A stretch of DNA of 64,000 nt, taken from positions 42,561 through 106,560 of the forward strand of contig CBDEFQ010000005.1 of the NCBI GenBank assembly GCA_965237485.1, in the 5' to 3' direction. Position numbers and translations under genes: made by a program. Origin of the DNA: JAAELZ01 sp965237485. Its GTDB lineage: Bacteria > Pseudomonadota > Gammaproteobacteria > Arenicellales > Poriferihabitantaceae. Every line of letters starts with the position of its first letter. Positions within the stretch are counted from its first letter, which is position 1. Positions 7,875 to 17,313 of this stretch are shown here, piece by piece. The notes beneath the pieces were generated by a model, which did no database searches, was not told where the DNA came from, and was given only the letters and a program-made list of their open reading frames with translations.

Positions 7875-9086
7875 ATGTTTCAGCGCCGTATTCCAGATTT
7901 ATTGCGTCATGCACCTGTCCCCGGTGTTAAGTCATTCGCTGTATTAGCTGGTATAGAAAGTGTAGCTCGCGCCATCATGGTATCGGTATTTCCGATCGCG
8001 ATGTACCACACCTTCAAAGATCCGGAAAAGATTTCTGAAATCTATCTCCTTATAGGCATACTTTCATTTATTGCTTCGCTTTTTATACCCTGGGCTTCGC
8101 GCTTTTTGCCCAGACGTAAGCTTTATACCATTGGTATTATTTGCTTAATTGCAGGAACTTTTACCGCGCTTATCGGCGGGAAGATTATGTTACCCCTTGG
8201 GCTAACAATAATTGCTATAGCGGTAGTCACTATTACCATTTGCCTTAACGCTTACGTTATGGATTTTGTCGCTCGCGCGACGCTTGATGAAGCAGAAACA
8301 AAACGCCTTCAATATAGTGGTGCAGCTTGGACCTTAGGTCCATTTTTGGGTATCTGGCTGTATGAGTGGTGGAGACCTGCACCATTTATAATTTCCCTAC
8401 TGGCTGCCATATCTCTACTAGTGGTTTTCTGGATATATCGCCTAGGTGACGGCAAGACAATCGTCAGGGCGACGACCAAGCACGCAAACCCTCTGGCGTT
8501 TCTTCCCAGTTTTTTCCATCAACCCAGATTAATCATAGGCTGGGTTTTCGCCGTAGTTCGTTCATGTGGTTGGTGGGTGTATGTTGTCTACCTACCGATT
8601 TACGCGGTAGAAAATGGTTTGAGTGAAAAGAGTGGTGGCTTATTTTTATCGCTAAGTAACGCGCTACTATTCCTTGTGCCGTTTATGTTACGTTGGCTAA
8701 ATGGCCGGGTACGCTATGGCGTGGTCATCGGATTTACCTTTAGCGGGCTCGCGTTCTTATGCGCTACGGTATTGGCGAACTACGATGTCAACCTTACCCT
8801 TTGGACGCTATTTATTGGCTCAGCGTTCTTAATTCTCTTGGATATGTGCGGCGGGCTCCCATTTCTGATGGCAGTTAAGCCATCCGAGCGCACTGAAATG
8901 TCGGCTGTTTATTCCACATTTCGTGACGTGTCTAATGTTCTCGGCCCGGGTATTGCGCGAATTACGTTGGTATTCCTGCCCCTAACCGCTGTGTTTGCCG
9001 TTTTTGGTGCTGGCTTGCTATTCACTTCTTTATTGGCTAAAACCTTGCACCCTAGATTAGGGAAGAAGAAAACCAAAGCAACTTAA
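7875..9086 (+). CDS. Major facilitator superfamily transporter
   Basis: A 403-residue protein with about twelve hydrophobic segments and the basic cytoplasmic loop after helix 2 (SRFLPRRKLY, about residues 75-84) that marks MFS carriers. The substrate cannot be read from the sequence. Its stop overlaps that of the convergent DUF1989 gene by two bases, so no terminator space is left between them. The neighbouring deiodinase-like and DUF1989 genes are on the other strand, so a shared function is uncertain. Confidence 0.8.
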   Translation: MFQRRIPDLLRHAPVPGVKSFAVLAGIESVARAIMVSVFPIAMYHTFKDPEKISEIYLLIGILSFIASLFIPWASRFLPRRKLYTIGIICLIAGTFTALIGGKIMLPLGLTIIAIAVVTITICLNAYVMDFVARATLDEAETKRLQYSGAAWTLGPFLGIWLYEWWRPAPFIISLLAAISLLVVFWIYRLGDGKTIVRATTKHANPLAFLPSFFHQPRLIIGWVFAVVRSCGWWVYVVYLPIYAVENGLSEKSGGLFLSLSNALLFLVPFMLRWLNGRVRYGVVIGFTFSGLAFLCATVLANYDVNLTLWTLFIGSAFLILLDMCGGLPFLMAVKPSERTEMSAVYSTFRDVSNVLGPGIARITLVFLPLTAVFAVFGAGLLFTSLLAKTLHPRLGKKKTKAT

Positions 9087-9946
9087 AAACCGTGACGCCC
9101 ACCGTAAGTGCTGCGACTCGGTGATCGCCAACCCGTTAAGGCTTGTGAGCTGGGTTTATAAATCTCCACCAGTAACGGATAGCATTTTGTGGCGTCATCG
9201 GAATGGCTGCTCCCGCAATCCCCGCCTGGGCACGCAGAAAGTGCGCCGAGTAAATCAATTTCAGCAAAAAACTCGATGTAATCACCGGGCCGAACCGGGC
9301 TAGCCTTCATAAAATACTGCTGGGTGTCCTTGGTAAACCCAGTGCACATAAATACATTCATTACATCATGCACATGCAACTCGGCTTCGGTAAGGTTGAT
9401 GTTTTTAGTTCTAGCCAAAGCCCGCGTTAGGTTTGAGTGACAACAATAATCGTAATCCACTTCTTTTAACATGCGATTGGTATAAGGGTCACAGCGCGTG
9501 CCTATCACATCGTGCACTCTGCCGCCAAATTCATCGTACCCATACCACTCCAGCGTATCGTGAGTAATGGTTGCCATTGGTCGTAAATTCGGCAAGGTAC
9601 TCCACAGCCTATCGCCGCGAGTTACATGGCTTGCTTGTAGCTGACGCGTTTTTCCACTATAGAAGTGCTCACTTAAATCATCGGCATTCCATAAGTTTAA
9701 GTCTCCTACTTGTGGCCCCTCCACGCTGACAATCCTAAACACGTGCCCTGCTGGCACTTCAAAGGTAGCTGCATCGCGCGGCGGTATTAATACCTGCGAC
9801 ACTTTTTGCATATTATTTCTAAGCCCATTGTAAAACTTAAGGTCAAAAGCGGGAAGGTCATCGACCGAATAACAAACTAACGGCTTAACCGCCTTACGGC
9901 TGCCAGCATCATCTGGGCGAGATACAGAGTTTGAGTTGTTAGGCAT
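9083..9946 (-). CDS. DUF1989 (urea carboxylase-associated family) protein
   Basis: A 287-residue soluble protein of the DUF1989 family. Members accompany urea carboxylase and related nitrogen-catabolic genes; the biochemical role is not settled. The conserved core is visible: VLIPPRDAATFEVPAGHVFRI, GDLNLWN, a cluster of Cys/His residues (DYCCHSN, ELHVHDVMNVFMCTGF) and the C-terminal CPGGDCGS. No urea carboxylase gene is in the window. It lies 11 bases downstream of the nitroreductase gene and is probably co-transcribed with it. Confidence 0.82.
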   Translation of the reverse strand: MPNNSNSVSRPDDAGSRKAVKPLVCYSVDDLPAFDLKFYNGLRNNMQKVSQVLIPPRDAATFEVPAGHVFRIVSVEGPQVGDLNLWNADDLSEHFYSGKTRQLQASHVTRGDRLWSTLPNLRPMATITHDTLEWYGYDEFGGRVHDVIGTRCDPYTNRMLKEVDYDYCCHSNLTRALARTKNINLTEAELHVHDVMNVFMCTGFTKDTQQYFMKASPVRPGDYIEFFAEIDLLGALSACPGGDCGSSHSDDATKCYPLLVEIYKPSSQALTGWRSPSRSTYGGRHGF

Positions 9947-9957
9947 AATAATCTCCT

Positions 9958-10623
9958 TTAATGGAATGAAGCTATTTCAGACAATGAACGCTTTTCAATA
10001 TCGGGCACCATCGCGCTCTGTGACGGGTAGCCTACCACAACAACCATAACTGGCCTTTCTTCATCCGGTCTATCCAGCAACTTGTTAAAGAATCGCATTG
10101 GGCTAGGCGTATGCGTTAACGTAGCTAAGCCAGACAAATGCAAAGCTGACAATAACAAGCCTGATGCAATACCTACAGACTCAGGTGTATAGTAGCTTTT
10201 CTTCCGCTTGCCGTGCGCATCGAGAGTGAATTTTTTTTGAAACACCACTATCAAACATGGGGCTACTTCAAGAAACGACTTATTTTCGTCAGTGCCCAAA
10301 TGCTCGAGTGCTTCCAGCCATTTATCTGAGGCCCTGTGTTCATAAAACGCTCGCTCCTCTTCTTCTGCCGCTTCTCGAATGCGTGATTTCATCGCCGCAT
10401 CGCTTACCACTGCAAAATGCCAAGGCTGTTGATTAGCGCCGCTAGGGGCTGTGCCAGCCGCCATTACCGCGTTATCTATAACTTCCATTGGAATGGCTTG
10501 GTCAGAGAAGTCTCGAACCGTACGCCGCTTTTTAATGTCAGCGTAGAATTTTCTAGAAGCGGCTAACATGTCTGCTTCAGATTTACGGGTAAAGTCGAGC
10601 TTAGAAAACTTAGGTTTAACCAT
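9958..10623 (-). CDS. Nitroreductase-fold flavoprotein resembling iodotyrosine deiodinase
   Basis: A 221-residue FMN protein. RRTVRDFS (33-40) binds the FMN phosphate and APSGANQQPW (59-68) the isoalloxazine. The protein aligns along its length with animal iodotyrosine deiodinase, including PMEVIDNAV..AGTAPSGA and the VGYPS near the end. The three residues that hold the halotyrosine zwitterion in that enzyme (Glu, Tyr, Lys) have counterparts at Glu90, Tyr94 and Lys115 with the same spacing as human E157, Y161 and K182. Reductive dehalogenation of halotyrosines is therefore a good hypothesis; a plain nitroreductase is the alternative. It heads the short operon with the DUF1989 gene. Confidence 0.8.
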   Translation of the reverse strand: MVKPKFSKLDFTRKSEADMLAASRKFYADIKKRRTVRDFSDQAIPMEVIDNAVMAAGTAPSGANQQPWHFAVVSDAAMKSRIREAAEEEERAFYEHRASDKWLEALEHLGTDENKSFLEVAPCLIVVFQKKFTLDAHGKRKKSYYTPESVGIASGLLLSALHLSGLATLTHTPSPMRFFNKLLDRPDEERPVMVVVVGYPSQSAMVPDIEKRSLSEIASFH

Positions 10624-10763
10624 TTATGCCTAATGCTGTTTTTAGTAGGTTCAAATTTAACCTCACCAGCTTCACCTCTCAATGGTTTTGTTAAGTCTAT
10701 TGAGATTATTAGCCTGCAAGTGCTAAATTAGTGCTTCAGAATTGAACCATCTTTATCCTCAAT

Positions 10764-11564
10764 ATGCCTAGTGAAACGTCGTCCATAATCATTACCGAAA
10801 TCCAAGATCATGTTGCGATAGTAACGTTAAATCGGCCAGAGGCCCGTAATAGCCTTTCATTAGAGTTAATCGACTTACTTACTCAAAAGATAAACGAATT
10901 AGGCCAAGCAGCTGACGTATTCGCAATCATTTTAGCCGCTGAAGGCCCTGCATTTTGCGGCGGACACGATCTTAAAGAATTAACTGCAGCGCGAAAGATT
11001 AAAGACAAAGGCAAAGCGTTCTTTAAGCTAACCATGGGTAACTGTTCCAAACTCATACAAAGTATTGTTCGTTGCCCAAAACCGGTTATTGCCGCGGTGC
11101 AGGGTACGGCCACTGCTGCTGGTTGCCAGTTAGTCGCCAGTTGTGATTTAGCTGTCGCATCACAAAACGCTCAGTTTGCGACACCAGGGGTCAATATTGG
11201 GCTTTTTTGCTCTACCCCTATGGTCGCCTTGTCACGCAATATCTCACACAAACACGCAATGGAAATGCTGCTACTCGGCGAACTAGTTAATGCAGAGCAA
11301 GCCTTGCAATGGGGTCTTATAAACCGAATAAGCACACAAGAAGATGTGTTGACTGAAGCCCAAAGCATGGCCAATACAATTGCTTCAAAGTCCCCCGCTA
11401 CCGTAGCGGTTGGCAAAGCCGCTTTCTATCAACAATTGGAAATGGGGTTAAGCGAGGCCTACGACTACGCGTCGAATGTGATGACTGAAAACATGCTTAC
11501 TATTGATGCCGAGGAAGGTATTGGCGCCTTTATAGAAAAACGCACCCCTAAGTGGTCGAGTTAA
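10764..11564 (+). CDS. Enoyl-CoA hydratase/isomerase family protein
   Basis: A 266-residue crotonase-fold enzyme. The oxyanion-hole segments are visible: FCGGHDLKEL near residue 75 and the second glycine region AVQGTATAAGCQLVASCD near 118-135. One of the two acidic residues of true hydratases appears replaced in the second site (NIGLFCSTPMVALSR), as in ECHDC3-like members, so the reaction is not certain. It is first of three closely packed genes (5-base gap, then a 1-base overlap) with a small-molecule kinase and a dimethylglycine-dehydrogenase-like flavoprotein, so it may act in catabolism of a methylated amine rather than of fatty acids. Confidence 0.82.
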   Translation: MPSETSSIIITEIQDHVAIVTLNRPEARNSLSLELIDLLTQKINELGQAADVFAIILAAEGPAFCGGHDLKELTAARKIKDKGKAFFKLTMGNCSKLIQSIVRCPKPVIAAVQGTATAAGCQLVASCDLAVASQNAQFATPGVNIGLFCSTPMVALSRNISHKHAMEMLLLGELVNAEQALQWGLINRISTQEDVLTEAQSMANTIASKSPATVAVGKAAFYQQLEMGLSEAYDYASNVMTENMLTIDAEEGIGAFIEKRTPKWSS

Positions 11565-11569
11565 GATAA

Positions 11570-12451
11570 ATGAAACACCATCTAGAAAAAATACAAGGGT
11601 TAGCTTGCTGGAACGAAGAAGTTGATGTATCTCCATTAAGCGGTGGAATGACGAACTTTAATTACAAAGTTACGCATCTTGGAAATAATTACGTAGTGCG
11701 CTTGGGCGACGATATTCCAGAACATCTAGTGTGGCGAGACAACGAAGGTGCAAGCTCAATAGTGGCTGCCAAGTGTGGGTTTTCGCCCGCTGTTTCCCAT
11801 CGCGAAACCGGCGTATTGGTTATTGAGTTTATAGAAGGTAAGGTTTTCAATGAAGATGACGTAAAAGACGCAAACAACTTAAGCCGCATAATTCTCTTAT
11901 TGCAAGACTTCCATCATAAAATGCCGCAGCAATTTGATAGTTACCCTGCCTTATTTTGGGTATTTCAGGTGCTGCGACATTACAATAATAAGCTAGCTGA
12001 CAAAAATAGCCTGCATATGACCAAAATGGCTGAGTATATGCAGATATCTAAACAGCTAGAAGCTGCTGTCGGCCAGGTATCCCTGGTGTTTGGACACAAT
12101 GATTTGTTAGCCGCCAACTTTATTGACGATGGTAAGAAAATTTGGCTGATCGATTTTGATTACGCTGGCTTTAATAGCCCTTTGTTTGATCTTGCCAACC
12201 TCGCTTCAAACAGCGAATTGCCGGTAGTGGATGAGCAAAGCATACTGGAACAGTATTTCAACCAAGCCGTCAGCGATCAGGTTTGGCACCAATATAACGC
12301 CATGAAGTGCGCGTCCTTGTTGCGTGAAACGGTGTGGTCAATGGTGTCGGAGCACTATTCAAAGCTCGATTTTGACTTTACCCATTACACCACGGAAAAC
12401 TGCGCTAGATTTGAACGCGCTTTCCTCAATTATCAAGCAGAATTTGGTTAA
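11570..12451 (+). CDS. Choline/ethanolamine kinase-like phosphotransferase
   Basis: A 293-residue aminoglycoside-phosphotransferase/choline-kinase fold protein. The nucleotide-binding loop SGGMTNFNYKV (about 24-34), the catalytic Brenner motif FGHNDLLAANF (about 178-188) with Asp and Asn, and the metal-binding IDFDYAG (about 198-204) are all present. The substrate is probably a small alcohol or amino alcohol. Its stop overlaps the ATG of the next gene in a TAATG, a sign of translational coupling with the flavoprotein. Confidence 0.82.
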   Translation: MKHHLEKIQGLACWNEEVDVSPLSGGMTNFNYKVTHLGNNYVVRLGDDIPEHLVWRDNEGASSIVAAKCGFSPAVSHRETGVLVIEFIEGKVFNEDDVKDANNLSRIILLLQDFHHKMPQQFDSYPALFWVFQVLRHYNNKLADKNSLHMTKMAEYMQISKQLEAAVGQVSLVFGHNDLLAANFIDDGKKIWLIDFDYAGFNSPLFDLANLASNSELPVVDEQSILEQYFNQAVSDQVWHQYNAMKCASLLRETVWSMVSEHYSKLDFDFTHYTTENCARFERAFLNYQAEFG

Positions 12452-14608
12452 TGGATAACTCTCGTCCTTCTCAAGCCCAAATAATAGTAATTGACGGTGG
12501 AATCATCGGCTGCTCTACCGCTTACCACTTAGCTAAAAATCACAATGCGGATGTCTTGTTATTAGAGCAAGGCACCCTAACCTGCGGTACCACCTTCCAC
12601 GCAGCGGGCTTGGTAGGGCAATTACGCTCAAGCGCTTCTATAACCCGCTTGCTAAAGTACAGCGTAGAGCTATATGAAAATCTAGAAAAGGAAACCGGAC
12701 TGGCCACCGGATGGAAACAAAATGGGGGCTTGCGTCTTGCCAATAACCAAGAGCGTTGGACAGAAATAAAACGCCAAGCCACCACTGCGCACTCGTTCGG
12801 TTTGGAAATGAATCTATTAAGCCCGAAAGAAGCACAAGAACTATGGCTGATTATGGATATATCCGACTTAGTCGGCGCAGCCATGTTGCCCACCGACGGG
12901 CAAGCAAATCCTTCTGATATTACACTCTCCTTAGCCAAAGGTGCACGTATGCACGGTGCCAAAATTATCGAGAACATTCACGTTAAAGATGTATTAACCA
13001 CCAATGGTCAAATTACTGGGATTGAAACCGATCAAGGCACGATAAAGTGTGAGAAAGTGGTCAATTGCGCTGGCCAGTGGGCTAAGCAACTAGGCTTGAA
13101 AAGTGCTGTCAATGTACCGCTTCAGTCGATGCAGCATCAATATCTAATCACCGAAACGATGGCTGATGTACCCAAGGGGTTACCGACTTTACGCGACCCT
13201 GATCGCATGACTTATTTTAAAGAAGAAGTAGGCGGCTTAGTGATGGGCGGCTACGAACCCAACCCGATGCCATGGAATGTTATGCCTGTACCCGATACTT
13301 TTTCATTTTCATTACTAGACGAAGACTGGGGTCACTTTGAACAGCTTATGGAACAAGCCATCATTCGAGTCCCGAGTTTGGCCTCGGCGGGCGTAAAAAG
13401 CATGATAAACGGCCCAGAGTCTTTTACGCCCGACGGGAATTTCATCTTAGGCGAGGCGCCTGAAGTACAAAATTACTTTGTGGGCGCCGGGTTTAATGCC
13501 TTTGGTATCGCCTCTGCGGGCGGCGCGGGTTACGCCTTAGCGGATTGGATAGTTAATGGAGAACAACCCGTGGACTTATGGGCTGCGGATATTAAACGCT
13601 TTAGCACTGTGCACCACGATCATAAGTGGGTGAAAACACGCACTATCGAAGCCTGCTCGCGCCACTACACCATGGCGTGGCCGTTTGAAGAGTTCCACAG
13701 TTGCCGGCCTACTCTTAGCTCCCCGTTGTATGAACAATTAAAAGACCAAGGCGCCTGTTTCGGTTCAAAATTGGGTTGGGAACGTCCCAATTGGTTTGCA
13801 CCAGAAGGCGCCCAAGCAGTGGATACACAGTCATTTGGGCGTGCGAACTGGTTTACCCATGTTGGAGAAGAACACCGCGCCTGTCGGGAACGGGTAGTAT
13901 TAATTGACCAAAGCTCGTTCGCGAAGCTTGAAGTGACTGGCCCTGATGCTTGTAGTGGGCTAAATTGGCTATGTGCCAATAATATTGACGCTGCAATTGG
14001 TAGTGTTATATATACCCAAATGCTTAATCAAAGAGGCGGAATTGAGTGTGACTTAACCGTAACCCGATTAGGCGAGCAACATTTTTATATTGTTATCGGT
14101 ACTGGTTTTCGCAGCCACGACATAGCTTGGATCAAAGACAATTTACCAGACAATGCCAACGTCGACCTTACCGACATAACTGAACACTGGGGTGCGCTGT
14201 CTCTAATGGGGCCACGATCACGCGAAGTGCTTGCGCAATTAACACCCGCTAATTTATCGGCTAAAGCCTTTGTGTTTGGCACTGTGCAAGCGCTTAAAAT
14301 CGGTGGCCAAGAAATAAGAGCCCTGCGCATGTCCTATGTAGGGGAATTGGGTTGGGAGTTGCACGTTCCCATTGAGTCCTTACTCAACGTGTATTCGGCA
14401 TTGATGCGTGCAGGAAAAAGTTTTGGTATTCGAAACGCTGGTTATCGCGCCATTGAAAGCCTGCGTTTAGAAAAGGGCTATTTAGCCTGGAGCACCGATA
14501 TCACCCCAAATGACTCCCCTATTGAAGCAAGTCTGGGTTGGGCAGTGAAGCTCAATACAGATATTCCGTTCCTAGGGAGGGAAGCGGTATACCAAGTGGC
14601 TAACTCAC
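12451..14608 (+). pseudogene. Dimethylglycine/sarcosine-dehydrogenase-like flavoprotein, truncated by IS66
   Basis: A fusion of an N-terminal FAD oxidoreductase (DAO) domain (residues about 10-380) and C-terminal GcvT-like folate-binding domains (about 430-719). This is the architecture of dimethylglycine and sarcosine dehydrogenases, which oxidise N-methyl groups and pass formaldehyde to tetrahydrofolate. The covalent-flavin histidine region TTFHAAGLVGQLR is present with His50. The frame enters IS66 after residue 719, adds 84 foreign residues and stops at 14862. About the last 80-120 residues of the folate domain are lost. The first glycine of the FAD-binding GxGxxG is Asp15 (DGGIIG), a further sign of decay. 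Confidence 0.88.
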
Positions 14609-14616
14609 GTAACTTC

Positions 14617-16396
14617 TCAATAACCCGTGGCAAAGCTGGCGCGTTCCATAATGATATCTGGCAGAGGATCAATATGTTGCTCACCGATACCAAGTCGATG
14701 GGTCAGGTAGTGCCAGAACGATATATCCAGTTTTCGGCAGGTCTTTTTCAAACTGGCAAACGTGTCCCGACACTGCTGGCCAGCATCGCTGCGGGTGGAG
14801 CCACTCACTTTTCGTTTTTTCACGTAATCGCGAATGTCTGTTTCACTGCCATTGGTGTGTAACGGAATATCTGGTCGATCTAGCACCAACAGTAATTCTG
14901 CTTTATTCGCATGGATTCGTTTGAGCGTCTGATTTAACCTAGATAAATCAGTTAAAACACGAAAGTCCATGCAAGCTCTTGATGCACCTAGCAAAATCAA
15001 AAAAAACCTTATCACCAATAAGGTGACCGCGACTTTTTTGATTTCACTATGCACTTCAATTGCTTACATGTCTTTTCCGCGTTTAACTGATTTATCTAGG
15101 TTTAATGTTTGGTAGCATGTCTGTTGAGTGAAGATTTCATCGAAACGCTGCTCAAGTATTTTACGTTGGTTCTCGCAAGGCTGGGTTTTATACTCTTTAA
15201 CGCCCGATAAAAGCACCAGACTTGGTCGCGTATTTTAGCCATGCCCTGCCGGTGTCCCTCGTTCAGCGGTATCAACTTATGGATTAAGCGCTCGGTGTGT
15301 ATCCAACACAAGGCATGAGCCAAAATGTTAAATTGCCCTGCATCATCACTGACGACAACGATGTCATCACACAGACCATGATGCAAAATACTACCAAGTA
15401 ATGCCCCTTCGGTGGTGATACGTCGGTGACGTGCCTTAATGATCAACAGGCTATCGAGCATTTCAAGCCAGTCATCCTCGTTGGCAATACGGCGTTCCCG
15501 GTGCTCAGTTACAGCGGCTAAGGCTTGCTTTGGCAATCCATGTTGTTGCCTATAATTCAACGCACTTTGACTCAAACGATAATCCGTATTGCCAGCCCTT
15601 AATAGCGGTAGGAAGTTAATTCGACTTTTTGATTGAGTACTTTTAAACCACGCAAACAAGTCATTGCCAATGTGCGTTACATAGCCATTTTTGCCCTGAT
15701 GGCGAGCACCACTATCGTCCACGGTCACGTAAGACGATGCGCTCAGAGCAACGCCTCTTTCTCAGCATGAAAGGGCTCTTTAGTGCTGATCAGTATTGGG
15801 TTAATTTGTCCCGAAGAAATATCAATTCCCCACTCTCGCAACTGTTCCAACAAGAGTGGTTGCGTGGTTTGACAATGATGATATTGATAGAGAATATAAC
15901 TGACCAGACGAGGCCCATAATGTCGCCCTGCCACGGATGTCGGTAACTGGCCTTTGAGCTTTTTATTGTCTGGCGTTACCCAATGCGCTAAACGATAGCG
16001 GGTGGTATGAACCTTGATAAGCAAATCTTGCACTACAAAATCCCGATAGCCTTTAAAGCGAGAACCTTCGGGCACGGACTTCGCTGGTTCAATAACCCGA
16101 TTTAGGTCAATTGACAGCCTTGGTGTTTTCTTTGCCTTGTTCGACCCAGCTCGCTGCTTAGGTTTGTCGCTAGAAGATGAACGTTTTGGCTCTGTTTTCT
16201 TATCCATATTACCGCCCTTAAAAGTAGGCCGCCTCTTCTGCCCCTTAAGGATATTGATTTCATCTTTAAGCAATGCTATTTCTTCGTCCTGTTGTTGAAC
16301 TCGCACCAACAGCTGCTCCACTAGCACCCGCAACATTTTTACTGCGGGGGTTTGTTCTTGTTCAGGAATGTCGGGAATAGAGGGTAGCTTACTCAA
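14617..16396 (-). pseudogene. tnpC: IS66-family transposase, broken copy
   Basis: Nearly identical to the gene at 711-2333, but broken twice. A 10-base deletion near 15750, between two aacgc repeats, shifts the frame after KEALL; the rest reopens at TVDDSG. The MITE at 14938-15100 then splits the region before the catalytic Glu. The start is again TTG (16396). A substitution (Arg for Val in LNLVIEP) also separates it from copy A. It cannot make a functional transposase. Confidence 0.92.
14938..15100 (-). repeat. MITE copy B, inserted in IS66 copy B
   Basis: A 163-bp element with perfect terminal inverted repeats cctagataaatcagttaaa and complement. It is flanked by an exact 5-bp duplication, tttaa, at 14933-14937 and 15101-15105. 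Comparison with copy A of IS66 shows the empty site. It contains no coding sequence. It is nearly identical to MITE copy A, apart from a few changes around the polyA stretch. Confidence 0.93.
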
Positions 16397-16671
16397 GGTC
16401 TTAAACGTCCGTTAACTGGATAGACCTTAGTGTACCATCGGTTTTGAAAGTCCAATTTTGCCTTCTCAACTGCGCCACAACGAACGTTAAGAAGACACCC
16501 CTGAACGTCCTTAAGCGATCTTTGTTATTAGCGTAAAGGGGCCTACAACCACCCTGGAACTCAACCTAAATCGAGTCACTCGACCACGTTGAATTACCTT
16601 CCTTTTATCGTAAAACCCTGTCAAGAAATATTTTGTTTTATTTTACCTGCCACGGGTTATTGAGAAGTTAC

Positions 16672-16802
16672 GCGGCATGTTCGAAACCATGGCGGTTACG
16701 ATTTTCTTCGGGCTACTATTTGGATCAGTCATTACCCTAATCATCGTGCCCGCTTTGTATGCGATTTTCTTTAGAGTGCCAACCCCGATTAAAACTGCTT
16801 AA
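16672..16802 (+). pseudogene. 3' remnant of an RND efflux pump inner-membrane component
   Basis: In the frame continuous with the IS66 end, about 43 codons read RGMFETMAVTIFFGLLFGS, then VITLIIVPALYAIFF, and end with a TAA at 16800-16802. The last transmembrane helix of AcrB/MexB-type and related RND transporters has this form, with the conserved VPALYA. The rest of the gene, about a thousand codons, is absent, removed by the event that left IS66 copy B. Confidence 0.8.
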
Positions 16803-16827
16803 TTGGTGGCTAAATAGCTAATTCGGG

Positions 16828-17307
16828 CTAGGCCAAGGGATGAATGAGATGAAGAATAATGTTAGCAAAAATGCCAGCAACCACATCATCTATCATAATG
16901 CCGAAGCCGCCAGCCACGCGACGGTCCAAATATGCTATTGGCCAAGGCTTTAGAATATCGAACAATCTAAACAAAATGAAGCCGAGCACCAAGGTCTGTA
17001 GGGAAATAGGGATCCATAACATGGTTAACCACATACCAACAAATTCGTCCCATACAATACCGCCGTGGTCGTGTTCTCCGAGTGCCTCTGAAGCTTTGTC
17101 ACATATATAAATGCCAGCAGCAAAGCTAAATATACACAATATTAAGTAAGTAACAGATTGTGTTTGGGTGTAAAAAACGAACGGTGCTAGCGACGCTAAG
17201 GTGCCCGCCGTGCCCGGTGCTTTGGGAGATAAGCCAGTGCCAAAACCCGTTGCTAATAGCACCCACGGGTTCTTTAACTCACTTATATTGATGATGCGTT
17301 TAGGCAC
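16828..17307 (-). CDS. pgpA: Phosphatidylglycerophosphatase A
   Basis: A 159-residue inner-membrane enzyme that dephosphorylates phosphatidylglycerol phosphate in phospholipid synthesis. Conserved features are GFGTGLSPKAPGTAGTLASL at the N-terminus, GGIVWDEFVGMW in the middle, and the acidic PWPIAYLDRRVAGGFGIMIDDVVAG, with hydrophobic segments between. It is last in the riboflavin/nusB string, 6 bases after nusB. The gene usually found between nusB and pgpA, thiL, is absent here. Confidence 0.94.
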   Translation of the reverse strand: MPKRIINISELKNPWVLLATGFGTGLSPKAPGTAGTLASLAPFVFYTQTQSVTYLILCIFSFAAGIYICDKASEALGEHDHGGIVWDEFVGMWLTMLWIPISLQTLVLGFILFRLFDILKPWPIAYLDRRVAGGFGIMIDDVVAGIFANIILHLIHPLA

Positions 17308-17313
17308 CCTTAA

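Larger units (their letters stand above)
14609..16671 (-). mobile_element. Degenerate IS66-family insertion sequence (copy B) at a rearrangement junction
   Basis: Both inverted-repeat ends match copy A (gtaacttctcaataacccgt at 14609; complement ending 16671). The 8 bases outside the ends differ (taactcac and gcggcatg), so there is no target duplication. The left flank is inside a flavoprotein gene and the right flank inside an RND pump gene, so the flanks come from different loci. The element carries a MITE at 14938-15100 and a short deletion in its transposase. Confidence 0.93.

Noticed and set aside
9083..9303. Short plus-strand frame opposite the DUF1989 gene
   Set aside because: It is a shadow of the conserved minus-strand gene, with no ribosome binding site or homology.
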